From: Coriaria nepalensis | Taxonomy: Eukaryota; Streptophyta; Magnoliopsida; Cucurbitales; Coriariaceae | DNA: 64,000 nucleotides | Reading direction: 5' to 3' | Assembly: GCA_027186245.1 (NCBI GenBank) | Contig: CP114482.1 | Span: 27,299,209-27,363,208 of the forward strand | Shown here: piece after piece, positions 52,500 through 64,000 of the stretch | Position numbering within the stretch: position 1 is the first letter of the stretch | Layout: each line of letters starts with the position of its first letter | The notes under the pieces: generated by a model | Database searches by the model: none | The model's input: only the letters and a program-made list of their open reading frames with translations | What the model was told of the DNA's origin: nothing | Made by a program: the position numbers and the translations under genes

Positions 52500-54130
52500 T
52501 GCAAAAAGAGAATTGGTTCGAAGTGCCTTCCAACAATTTAATGATTGAAAAGAGTGAGTGATATGCTTTTTAGTGCTAAAATAGTGCATTGTTGTCTTCA
52601 ATAGATTAATTGCAAGTTATCTAAGAAAATAATATTTGAAGGGCGAAAATAGAATTCGTTCGAACTAATTTAGAATGATTTAATGACTAGAAGAGACTCA
52701 GTGACATGACTTTGAGGCTAAACAAATGCATTGTTGCCTATAATAGATCAACTGCAAGTTATGCACGAAAGTCATGTTTAAAGGCCGAATTTCGTTCGAA
52801 GTGATTTAGAATGATTTGCTGACTAAAAGAGACGCAAAAATATGACTTGAACGCTAAAAAAGGCATAGTTGCCATCAATAGATCAATTGCAAGTTATGCA
52901 CGAAAGTCGCGTTTGAAATGCAAAAAGAGAATTGGTTCGAAGTGCCTTCAAACAATTTAATGATTGAAAAGACTGAGTGATATGCTTTTGAATGCTAAAA
53001 TAATGCATTGTTGTCTTCAATAGATTAATTACAAGTTATATAAGAAAATAATATTTGAAGGGCGAAAATAGAATTCGTTCGAACTAATTTAGAATGATTT
53101 AATGACTAGAAGAGACTCAGTGACATGACTTTAAGGCTAAACAAATGCATTGTTGCCTATAATAGATCAACTGCAAGTTACGCAGGAAAGTCATGTTTAA
53201 AGGCCGAATTTCGTTCGAAGTGATTTAGAATGATTTACTGACTAAAAGAGACGCAAAAATATGACTCGAACGCTAAAAAAGGCATAGTTGCCATCAATAG
53301 ATCAATTGCAAGTTATGCACGAAAGTCGCATTTTAAATGCAAAAAGAGAATTGGTTCGAAGTGCCTTCCAACAATTTAATGATTGAAAAGAGTGAGTGAT
53401 ATGCTTTTTAGTGCTAAAATAGTGCATTGTTGTCTTCAATAGATTAATTGCAAGTTATCTAAGAAAATAATATTTGAAGGGCGAAAATAGAATTCGTTCG
53501 AACTAATTTAGAATGATTTAATGACTAGAAGAGACTCAGTGACATGACTTTGAGGCTAAACAAATGCATTGTTGCCTATAATAGATCAACTGCAAGTTAT
53601 GCACGAAAGTCATGTTTAAAGGCCGAATTTCGTTCGAAGTGATTTAGAATGATTTGCTGACTAAAAGAGACGCAAAAATATGACTTGAACGCTAAAAAAG
53701 GCATAGTTGCCATCAATAGATCAATTGCAAGTTATGCACGAAAGTCGCGTTTGAAATGCAAAAAGAGAATTGGTTCGAAGTGCCTTGAAACAATTTAATG
53801 ATTGAAAAGACTGAGTGATATGCTTTTGAATGCTAAAATAATGCATTGTTGTCTTCAATAGATTAATTACAAGTTATATAAGAAAATAATATTTGAAGGG
53901 CGAAAATAGAATTCGTTCGAACTAATTTAGAATGATTTAATGACTAGAAGAGACTCAGTGACATGACTTTAAGGCTAAACAAATGCATTGTTGCCTATAA
54001 TAGATCAACTGCAAGTTACGCAGGAAAGTCATGTTTAAAGGCCGAATTTCGTTCGAAGTGATTTAGAATGATTTACTGACTAAAAGAGACGCAAAAATAT
54101 GACTTGCACGCTAAAAAAGGCATAGTTGCC
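52500..54130 (+). repeat. 838-bp two-HOR tandem duplication
   Basis: The run from ~52500 is repeated at ~53338. Linked variants are 'aagagtgagtg', 'gtgctaaaatagtgc', 'ttatctaag', 'gaggctaaac', 'gctgactaaaag', 'gtttgaaatgc', 'gcttttgaatg', 'ttatataag' and 'cgcaggaaag'. At least one difference was seen ('ccttcaaac' versus 'ccttgaaac'). Confidence 0.75.
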
Positions 54131-55439
54131 ATCAATAGATCAATTGCAAGTTATGCACGAAAGTCGCATTTTAAATGCAAAAAGAGAATTGGTTCGAAGT
54201 GCCTTCAAACAATTTAATGATTGAAAAGACTGAGTGATATGCTTTTTAATGCTAAAATAATGCATTGTTGTCTTCAATAGATTAATTACAAGTTATGTAA
54301 GAAAATAATATTTGAAGGGCGAAAATAGAATTCGTTCGAACTAATTTAGAATGATTTAATGACTAGAAGAGACTCAGTGACATGACTTTGAGGCTAAACA
54401 AATGCATTGTTGCCTATAATAGATCAACTGCAAGTTATGCACGAAAGTCATGTTTAAAGGCCGAATTTCGTTCGAAGTGATTTAGAATGATTTGCTGACT
54501 AAAAGAGACGCAAAAATATGACTTGAACGCTAAAAAAGGCATAGTTGCCATCAATAGATCAATTGCAAGTTATGCACGAAAGTCGCGTTTTAAATGCAAA
54601 AAGAGAATTGGTTCGAAGTGCCTTGAAACAATTTAATGATTGAAAAGACTGAGTGATATGCTTTTGAATGCTAAAATAATGCATTGTTGTCTTCAATAGA
54701 TTAATTACAAGTTATGTAAGAAAATAATATATGAAGGGCGAAAATAGAATTCGTTCGAACTAATTTAGAATGATTTAATGACTAGAAGAGACTTAGTGAC
54801 ATGACTTTGAGGCTAAACAAATGCATTGTTGCCTATAATAGATCAAGTGCAAGTTATGCACGAAAGTCATGTTTAAAGGCCGAATTTCGTTCGAAGTGAT
54901 TTAGAATGATTTACTGACTAAAAGAGATGCAAAAATATGACTCGAACGCTAAAAAATGCATAGTTGCCATCAATAGATCAATTGAAAGTTATGCACTAAA
55001 GTCGCGTTTTAAATGCAAAAAGAGTATGGTTCGAAGTGCCTTCAAACAATTTAAAGATTGAAAAGACTGAGTGATATGCTTTTTAATTCTAAAATAATGC
55101 ATTGTTGTCTTCAATAGATTAATTACAAGTTATGTAAGAAAATAATGTTTGAAGGGCGAAAATAGAATTCGGACGAATTAATTTAGAATGATTTAATGAC
55201 TAAAAGAGACTCAATGACATGACTTTAAGGCAAAACAAATGCATTGTTGCCTTCAATAGATCAACTGCAAGTTACGCACGAAAGTCATGTTTAAAGGCTG
55301 AATTTCGTTCGAAGTGATTTAGAATGATTTGCTGACTAAAAGAGATGCAAAAATATTACTTGAACGCTAAAAAAGGCATAGTTGCCATCAATAGATCAAT
55401 TGCAGGTTATGCACGAAAGTCGCGTTTTAAATGCAAAAA

Positions 55440-57750
55440 GAGAATTGGTTCGAAGTGCCTTCAAACAATTTAATGATTGAAAAGACTGAGTGATATGCTT
55501 TTTAATGCTAAAATAATGCATTGTTGTCTTCAATAGATTAATTACAAGTTATGTAAGAAAATAATGTTTGAAGGGCAAAAATAGAATTCGTTCGAATTAA
55601 TTTAGAATGATTTAAAGACTAAAAGAGATTCAATGACATGACTTTAAGGCTAAACAAATGCATTGTTGCCTTCAATAGATCAACTGCAAGTTACGCACGA
55701 AAGTCATTTTTAAAAGCCGAATTTCGTTCGAAGTGATTTAGAATGATTTACTGAGTAAAAGAGACGCAAAAATATGACTTGAACGCGAAAAAAGGCATAG
55801 TTGCCATCAATAGATCAATTGCAAGTTATACACGACAGTCGCGTTTTAAATGCAAAAAGAGAATTGGTTCGAAGTGCCTTCAAACTATTTAATGATTGAA
55901 AAGACTGAGTGATATGCTTTTTAATGCTAAAATAACGCATTGTTGTCTTCAATAGATTAATTACAAGTTATGTAAGAAAATAATATTTGAAAGGCGAAAA
56001 TAGAATTCGTTCGAACTAATATAGAATGATTTAATGACTAGAAGAGACTCACTGACATGACTTTAAGGCTAAACAAATGCATTGTTGCCTTCAATAGATC
56101 AACTGCAAGTTACGCACGAAAGTCATGTTTAAAGGCTGAATTTCGTTCGAAGTGATTTAGAATGATTTGCTGACTAAAAGAGACGCAAAAATATGACTTG
56201 AACGCTAAAAAAGGCATAGTTGCCATCAATAGATCAATTGCAAGTTATGCACGAAAGTCGCGTTTTAAATGCAAAAAGAGAATTGGTTCGAAGTACCTTC
56301 AAACAATTTAAGGATTGAAAAGACTGAGTGATATGCTTTTTAATGCTAAAATAATGCATTGTTGTCTTCAATAGATTAATTACAAGTTATGTAAGAAAAT
56401 AATGTTTGAAGGGCCAAAATAAAATTCGGTCGAATTAATTTAGAATGATTTAATGACTAAAAGAGACTCAATTACTTGACTTTAAGGCTAAACAAATGCA
56501 TTGTTGCCTTCAATAGATCAACTGCAAGTTACGCACGAAAGTCATGTTTAAAGGCCGAATTTCGTTCGAAGTGATTTAGAATGATTTCCTGACTAAAAGA
56601 GATGCAAAAATATGACTCGAACGCTAAAAAATGCATAGTTGCCATCAATAGATCAATTGCAAGTTATGCACTAAAGTCGCGTTTTAAATGCAAAAAGAGA
56701 ATGGTTCGAAGTGCCTTCAAACAATTTAATGATTGAAAAGACTAAGTGATATGCTTTTTAATTCTAAAATAATGCATTGTTGTCTTCAATAGATTAATTA
56801 CAAGTTATGTAAGAAAATAATGTTTGAAGGGCAAAAATAGAATTCGTTCGAATTAATTTAGAATGATTTAAGGACTAAAAGAGACTCAATGACATGACTT
56901 TAAGGCTAAACAAATGCATTGTTACCTTCAATAGATCAACTGCGAGTTACGCACGAAAGTCATGTTTAAGGGCCGAATTTCGTTCGAAGTGATTTAGAAG
57001 GATTTACTCACTAAAAGAGACGCAAAAATATGACTTGAACGCTAAAAAAGGCACAGTTGCCATCAATAGATCAATTGCAAGTTATGCACGAAAGTCGCGT
57101 TTTAGATGCAAAAAGAGAATTGGTTCGAAGTGCCTTCAAACAATTTAATGATTAAAAAGACTGAGTGATATGCTTTTTAATGCTAAAATAATGCATTGTT
57201 GTCTTCAATAGATTAATTACAAGTTATGTAAGAAAATAATGTTTGAAGGGCAAAAATAGAATTCGTTCGAATTAATTTAGAATGATTTAAAGACTAAAAG
57301 AGATTCAATGACATGACTTTAAGGCTAAACAAATGCATTGTTGCCTTCAATAGATCAACTGCAAGTTACGCACGAAAGTCATCTTTAAAAGCCGAATTTC
57401 GTTCGAAGTGATTTAGAATGATTTACTGACTAAAAGAGACGCAAAAATATGACTTGAACGCTAAAAAAGGCATAGTTGCCATCAATAGATCAATTGCAAG
57501 TTATACACGACAGTCGCGTTTTAAATGCAAAAAGAGAATTGGTTCGAAGTGCCTTCAAACTATTTAATGATTGAAAAGACTGAGTGATATGCTTTTTAAT
57601 GCTAAAATAATGCATTGTTGTCTTCAATAGATTAATTACAAGTTATGTAAGAAAATAATATTTGAAAGGCGAAAATAGAATTCGTTCGAACTAATTTAGA
57701 ATGATTTAATGACTAGAAGAGACTCACTGACATGACTTTAAGGCTAAACA
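55440..57750 (+). repeat. ~0.64-kb segment present twice (offset 1,675 bp)
   Basis: The stretch around the A monomers at 55687 and 57362 shares 'aaagactaaaagagatt', 'tttaaaagccg', 'ttatacacgacag', 'caaactattta', 'tttgaaaggcg' and 'gactcactgac'. Scattered differences occur ('ctgagtaaaag' versus 'ctgactaaaag'). The copies part at the C end ('gccttcaatag' versus 'gcctataacag'). Confidence 0.7.
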
Positions 57751-58881
57751 AATGCATTGTTGCCTATAACAGATCAACTGCAAGTTACGCGCGAAAGTCA
57801 TGTTTAAAGGCCGAATTTCGTTCGAAGTGATTTAGAATGATTTACTGACTAAAAGAGACGCAAAAATATGACCCGAACGCTAAAAAAGGCACAGTTGCCA
57901 TCAATAGATCAATTGCAAGTTATGCACGAAAGTCGCGTTTTAAATGCAAAAAGAGAATTGGTTCGAAGTGCCTTCAAACAATTTAATGATTGAAAAGACA
58001 GAGTGATATGCTTTTTAGTGCTAAAATAATGCATTGTTGTCTTCAATAGATTAATTGCAAGTTCTCTAAGAAAATAATGTCTGAAGGGCGAAAATAGAAT
58101 TCGGTCGAATTAATTTAGAATGATTTAATGACTAAAAGAGACTCAATGACATGACTTTATGGCTAAACAAATGCATTGTTGCCTTCAATAGATCAACTGC
58201 AAGTTACGCACGAAAGTCATGTTTAAAGGCTGAATTTCGTTCGAAGTGATTTAGAATGATTTGCTGACTAAAAGAGATGCAAAAATATGACTTGAACGCT
58301 AAAAAAGGCATAGTTGCCATCAATAGATCAATTGCAAGTTATGCACGAAAGTCGCGTTTTAAATGCAAAAAGAGAATTGGTTCGAAGTGCCTCCCAACTA
58401 TTTAATGATTGAAAAGACTGAGTGATATGCTTTTTAATGCTAAAATAATGCATTGTTGTCTTCAATAGATTAATTACAAGTTATGTAAGAAAATAATATT
58501 TGAAGAGCGAAAATAGAATTCGTTCGAACTAATTTAGAATGATTTAATGACTAGAAGAGACTCAGTGACATGACTTTAAGGCTAAACAAATGCATTGTTG
58601 CCTATAATAGATCAACTGCGAGTTATGCACGAAAGTCATGTTTAAAGGCCGAATTTTGTTCTAAGTGATTTAGAATGATTTACTGACTAAAAGAGATGCA
58701 AAAATATGACCCGAACGCTAAAAAATGCATAGTTGCCATCAATAGATCAATTGCAAGTTATGCACTAAAGTCGCGTTTTAAATGCAAAAAGAGAATGGTT
58801 CGAAGTGCCTTCAAACAATTTAATGATTGAAAAGACTGAGTGATATGCTTTTTAATTCTAAAATAATGCATTGTTGTCTTG

Positions 58882-60230
58882 AATAGATTAATTACAAGTT
58901 ATGTAAGAAAATAATGTTTGAAGGGCAAAAATAGAATTCGTTCGAATTAATTTAGAATGATTTAAGGACTAAAAGAGACTCAATGACATGACTTTAAGGC
59001 TAAACAAATGCATTGTTTCCTTCAATAGATCAACTGCGAGTTACGCATGAAAGTCATGTTTAAAGGCCGAATTTCGTTCGAAGTGATTTAGAAGGATTTA
59101 CTCACTAAAAGAGATGCAAAAATATGACTTGAACGCTAAAAAAGGCACAGTTGCCATCAATAGATCAATTGGAAGTTATGCACGAAAGTCGCGTTTTAAA
59201 TGCAAAAAGAGAATTGGTTCGAAGTGCCTTCAAACTATTTAATGATTGAAAAGACTGAGTGATATGCTTTTTAATGCTAAAATAATGCATTGTTGTCTTC
59301 AATAGATTAATTACAAGTTATGTAAGAAAATAATGTTTGAAGGGCGAAAATAGAATTCGGTCGAATTAATTTAGAATGATTTAATGACTAGAAGAGACTC
59401 AGTGACATGACTTTAAGGCTAAACAAATGCATTGTTGCCTATAATAGATCAACTGCAAGTTATGCACGAAAGTCATGTTTAAAGGCCGAATTTAGTTCGA
59501 AGTGATTCAGAATGATTTACTGACTAAAAGAGATGCAAAAATATGACCCGAACGCTAAAAAATGCATAGTTGCCATCAATAGATCAATTGCAAGTTATGC
59601 ACTAAAGTCGCGTTTTAAATGCAAAAAGAGAATGGTTCGAAGTGCCTTCAAACAATTTAATGATTGAAAAGACTGAGTGATATGCTTTTTAATTCTAAAA
59701 TAATGCATTGTTGTCTTGAATAGATTAATTACAAGTTATGTAAGAAAATAATGTTTGAAGGGCAAAAATAGAATTCGTTCGAATTAATTTAGAATGATTT
59801 AAGGACTAAAAGAGACTCAATGACATGACTTTAAGGCTAAACAAATGCATTGTTGCCTTCAATAGATCAACTGCAAGTTACGCACGAAAGTCAGGTGTAA
59901 AGGCTGAATTTCGTTCGAAGTGATTTAGAATGATTTGCTGACTAAAAGAGACGCAAAAATATGACTTGAACGCTAAAAAAGGCATAGTTGCCATCAATAG
60001 ATCAATTGCAAGTTATGCACGAAAGTCGCGTTTTAAATGCAAAAAGAGAATTGGTTCGAAGTGCCTTCAAACAATTTAATGATTGAAAAGACTGAGTGAT
60101 ATGCTTTTTAATGCTAAAATAATGCATTGTTGTCTTCAATAGATTAATTACAAGTTATGTAAGAAAATAATGTTTGAAGGGCAAAAATAGAATTCGTTCG
60201 AATTAATTTAGAATGATTTGAAGACTAAAA
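58882..60230 (+). repeat. Left partner of a perfect 1,349-bp match
   Basis: Bases 58882-60230 equal 62652-64000 at an offset of 3,770 bp (nine HORs with indels). The left bound is the substitution 'cttgaatag' versus 'cttcaatag' at 58881/62651. The right bound is the end of the window, so the true match may be longer. Markers are 'agaaggattta', 'caattggaag', 'aatttagttcg', 'gattcagaatg' and 'caggtgtaaag'. Confidence 0.88.
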
Positions 60231-62651
60231 GAGATTCAATGACATGACTTTAAGGCTAAACAAATGCATTGTTGCCTTCAATAGATCAACCGCAAGTTAC
60301 GCACGAATATCATGTTTAAAGGCCGAATTTCGTTCGAAGTGATTTAAAATGATTTACTGAGTAAAAGAGACGCAAAAATATGACTTGAACGCTAAAAAAG
60401 GCATAGTTGCCATCAATAGATCAATTGCAAGTTATGCACGAAAGTCGCGTTTTAAATGCAAAAAGAGAATTGGTTCGAAGTGCCTTCAAACAATTTAATG
60501 ATTGAAAAGACAGAGTCATATGCTTTTTAGTGCTAAAATAATGCATTGTTGTCTTCAATAGATTAATTGCAAGTTATCTAAGAAAATAATGTTTGAAGGG
60601 CGAAAATAGAATTCGGTCGAATTAATTTAGAATGATTTAATGACTAAAAGAGACTCAATGACATGACTTTAAGGCTAAACAAATGCATTGTTGCCTTCAA
60701 TAGATCAACTGCAAGTTACGCACGAAAGTCATGTTTAAAGGCTGAATTTCGTTCGAAGTGATTTAGAATGATTTGCTGACTAAAAGAGACGCAAAAATAT
60801 GACTTGAACGCTAAAAAAGGCATAGTTGCCATCAATAGATCAATTGCAAGTTATGCACGAAAGTGGCGTTTTAAATGCAAAAAGAGAATTGGTTCGAAGT
60901 GCCTTCCAACAATTTAATGATTGACAAGACTGAGTGATATGCTTTTTAATGCTAAAATAATGCATTGTTGTCTTCAATAGATTAATTACAAGTTATGTAA
61001 GAAAATAATATTTGAAGGGCGAAAATAGAATTCGTTCGAACTAATTTAGAATGATATAATGACTAGAAGAGACTCAGTGACATGACTTTAAGGCTAAACA
61101 AATGCATTGTTGCCTATAATAGATCAACTGCAAGTTATGCACGAAAGTCATGTTTGAAGGCCGAATTTCGTTCGAAGTGATTTAGAATGATTTACTGACT
61201 AAAAGAGATGCAAAAATATGACCCGAACGCTAAAAAATGCATAGTTGCCATCAATAGATCAATTGCAAGTTATGCACGAAAGTCGCGTTTTAAATGCAAA
61301 AAGAGAATTGGTTCGAAGTGACTTCCAACAATTTAATGATTGAAAAGACTAAGTGATATGCTTTTTAGTGCTAAAATAATGCATTGTTGTCTTCAATAGA
61401 TTAATTGCAAGTTATCTAAGAAAATAATGTTTGAAGGGCGAAAATAGAATTCGGTCGAATTAATTTAGAATGATTTAAGGACTAAAAGAGACTCAATGAC
61501 ATGACTTTAAGGCTAAACAAATGCATTGTTGCCTTCAATAGATCAACTGCAAGTTACGCACGAAAGTCAGGTGTAAAGGCCGAATTTCGTTCGAAGTGAT
61601 TTAGAATGATTTACTGACAAAAAGAGACGCAAAAATATGACTTTAAGGCTAAAAAAATGCATAGTTGCCATCAATAGATCAATTGCAAGTTGTGCATGAA
61701 AGTCGCGTTCTAATTGCAAAAAGAGAATTGGTTCCAAGTGCCTTCAAACAATTTAATGATTGAAAAGACTGAGTGATATGCTTTTTAATGCTAAAATAAT
61801 GCATTGTTGTCTTCAATAGATTAATTACAAGTTATGTAAGAAAATAATGTTTGAAGGGCAAAAATAGAATTCGTTCGAATTAATTTAGAATGATTTGAAG
61901 ACTAAAAGAGATTCAATGACATGACTTTAAGGCTAAACAAATGCATTGTTGCCTTCAATAGATCAACCGCAAGTTACGCACGAATGTCATGTTTAAAGGC
62001 CGAATTTCGTTCGAAGTGATTTAAAATGATTTACTGAGTAAAAGAGACGCAAAAATATGACTTGAACGCTAAAAAAGGCATAGTTGCCATCAATAGATCA
62101 ATTGCAAGTTATGCACGAAAGTCGCGTTTTAAATGCAAAAAGAGAATTGGTTCGAAGTGCCTTCAAACAATTTAATGATTGAAAAGACAGAGTGATATGC
62201 TTTTTAGTGCTAAAATAATGCATTGTTGTCTTCAATAGATTAATTGCAAGTTATCTAAGAAAATAATGTTTGAAGGGCGAAAATAGAATTCGGTCGAATT
62301 AATTTAGAATGATTTAATGACTAAAAGAGACTCAATGACATGACTTTAAGGCTAAACAAATGCATTGTTGCCTATAATAGATCAACTGCAAGTTATGCAC
62401 GAAAGTCATGTTTAAAGGCCGAATTTAGTTCGAAGTGATTTAGAATGATTTACTGACTAAAAGAGATGCAAAAATATGACCCGAACGCTAAAAAATGCGT
62501 AGTTGCCATCAATAGATCAATTGCAAGTTATGCACTAAAGTCGGGTTTTAAATGCAAAAAGAGAATGGTTCGAAGTGCCTTCAAACAATTTAATGATTGA
62601 AAAGACTGAGTGATATGCTTTTTAATGCTAAAATAATGCATTGTTGTCTTC

Positions 62652-64000
62652 AATAGATTAATTACAAGTTATGTAAGAAAATAATGTTTGAAGGGCAAAA
62701 ATAGAATTCGTTCGAATTAATTTAGAATGATTTAAGGACTAAAAGAGACTCAATGACATGACTTTAAGGCTAAACAAATGCATTGTTTCCTTCAATAGAT
62801 CAACTGCGAGTTACGCATGAAAGTCATGTTTAAAGGCCGAATTTCGTTCGAAGTGATTTAGAAGGATTTACTCACTAAAAGAGATGCAAAAATATGACTT
62901 GAACGCTAAAAAAGGCACAGTTGCCATCAATAGATCAATTGGAAGTTATGCACGAAAGTCGCGTTTTAAATGCAAAAAGAGAATTGGTTCGAAGTGCCTT
63001 CAAACTATTTAATGATTGAAAAGACTGAGTGATATGCTTTTTAATGCTAAAATAATGCATTGTTGTCTTCAATAGATTAATTACAAGTTATGTAAGAAAA
63101 TAATGTTTGAAGGGCGAAAATAGAATTCGGTCGAATTAATTTAGAATGATTTAATGACTAGAAGAGACTCAGTGACATGACTTTAAGGCTAAACAAATGC
63201 ATTGTTGCCTATAATAGATCAACTGCAAGTTATGCACGAAAGTCATGTTTAAAGGCCGAATTTAGTTCGAAGTGATTCAGAATGATTTACTGACTAAAAG
63301 AGATGCAAAAATATGACCCGAACGCTAAAAAATGCATAGTTGCCATCAATAGATCAATTGCAAGTTATGCACTAAAGTCGCGTTTTAAATGCAAAAAGAG
63401 AATGGTTCGAAGTGCCTTCAAACAATTTAATGATTGAAAAGACTGAGTGATATGCTTTTTAATTCTAAAATAATGCATTGTTGTCTTGAATAGATTAATT
63501 ACAAGTTATGTAAGAAAATAATGTTTGAAGGGCAAAAATAGAATTCGTTCGAATTAATTTAGAATGATTTAAGGACTAAAAGAGACTCAATGACATGACT
63601 TTAAGGCTAAACAAATGCATTGTTGCCTTCAATAGATCAACTGCAAGTTACGCACGAAAGTCAGGTGTAAAGGCTGAATTTCGTTCGAAGTGATTTAGAA
63701 TGATTTGCTGACTAAAAGAGACGCAAAAATATGACTTGAACGCTAAAAAAGGCATAGTTGCCATCAATAGATCAATTGCAAGTTATGCACGAAAGTCGCG
63801 TTTTAAATGCAAAAAGAGAATTGGTTCGAAGTGCCTTCAAACAATTTAATGATTGAAAAGACTGAGTGATATGCTTTTTAATGCTAAAATAATGCATTGT
63901 TGTCTTCAATAGATTAATTACAAGTTATGTAAGAAAATAATGTTTGAAGGGCAAAAATAGAATTCGTTCGAATTAATTTAGAATGATTTGAAGACTAAAA
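62652..64000 (+). repeat. Right partner of the perfect 1,349-bp match
   Basis: It is identical by eye to 58882-60230. The last HOR starts with A at 63644, B at 63779 and C at 63921, and C is cut after 80 of 142 bases by the end of the window. The array therefore continues beyond it. Confidence 0.88.

Larger units (their letters stand above)
1..64000 (+). repeat. Satellite DNA array of ~420-bp trimeric higher-order repeats, filling the window
   Basis: The word 'caagtta' and its close variants recur every ~140 bp throughout, always on the same strand. I followed the A-monomer start through the window (1, 421, 840, 1260, 1964 ... 63226, 63644) and found no unrelated insertion, inversion or gap. 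Spacing between A monomers is 420 bp in most of the left half and 416-420 bp in the right half, with four 704-bp steps. That gives 150 A, 154 B and 154 C monomers, the last C partial. Short open frames exist but all lie inside the repeat, so every stretch here is non-genic. A structural or heterochromatic role, possibly centromeric or pericentromeric, is usual for such arrays but is inference; the sequence alone does not show function or location. Confidence 0.98.
50661..64000 (+). repeat. Domain 4: right part with shortened 135-bp A monomer
   Basis: It contains 32 A monomers. Most A monomers read 'gaacgctaaaaaaggcatag' in place of the usual end, which is one base shorter and destroys ATGCAT; others end 'cgctaaaaaatgcatag', also 135 bp. 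B begins 'ttatgcacgaaag' or 'ttatgcactaaag' rather than 'ttatgcatgaaag', C often ends 'gcctataatag', and 'cgaactaat' is common in C. HOR steps are 418-420 bp. One A of the older 136-bp type persists at 61550. No genes. Confidence 0.85.

Noticed and set aside
1..64000. CRISPR-like array (regular repeats)
   Set aside because: There are no short identical repeats with unrelated spacers. The whole ~140-bp monomer is repetitive, so there is no spacer content.
1..64000. Identity with a known beetle 142-bp satellite
   Set aside because: Only the monomer length agrees. I cannot recall or compare the sequences reliably, so no family name or species is assigned.
1..64000. A hidden gene-encoded or mobile system in the window
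   Set aside because: The repeat phase was followed from base 1 to 64000 and leaves no room for an inserted gene, transposon ends or target-site duplications.

Overview
The whole 64 kb window is satellite DNA. I can support no protein-coding gene, RNA gene, CRISPR array or transposon in it. It is an AT-rich tandem array (45 G/C of 136 bases, about 33%, in the first monomer counted by hand), read head-to-tail in a single orientation from the first base to the last. The organism must be a eukaryote with large satellite blocks. The ~142-bp monomer length recalls satellites of tenebrionid beetles (Tenebrio, Palorus), but that is a match in length only. I do not recognise the sequence and cannot assign a taxon or a chromosomal position.

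The basic structure is a trimeric higher-order repeat (HOR) of about 420 bp. It contains three diverged monomers, here called A (136 bp), B (142 bp) and C (142 bp). Each starts with 'caagtta', has TTCGAA near the middle and ATGCAT near the end. Following the phase by eye gave 150 A monomers and 154 each of B and C, the last C being cut by the window end. HOR spacing is 420 bp in most of the left part and 416-420 bp elsewhere. At four places (1680, 5743, 8967, 21429) a C monomer is followed directly by B, leaving a 284-bp B-C dimer and a 704-bp step between A monomers.

Four domains can be separated by shared variants. Domain 1 (1 to ~25.53 kb) is a patchwork of old and recent duplications. It includes a perfect 1,260-bp tandem repeat (11307-14318) and a perfect 1,475-bp match between 14.2 and 19.3 kb. 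Domain 2 (~25.53 to ~43.98 kb) holds three copies of a ~6.29-kb superunit of 15 HORs. The middle copy has an extra 840-bp duplication and the third copy is cut short. Domain 3 (~43.98-50.66 kb) includes a 1,256-bp three-HOR block repeated three times. Domain 4 (50.66-64.00 kb) has a shortened 135-bp A monomer without ATGCAT and ends in a perfect 1,349-bp match to a segment 3,770 bp upstream.

The most informative observation is in domain 2. The middle superunit agrees with copy 3 at sites left of 34122 and with copy 1 at sites from 34163 onward. This is the pattern left by one unequal crossover between superunits, mapped to a ~41-bp interval. The window is best read as a record of satellite turnover by unequal exchange. 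I found no sign of an undescribed gene-encoded system.
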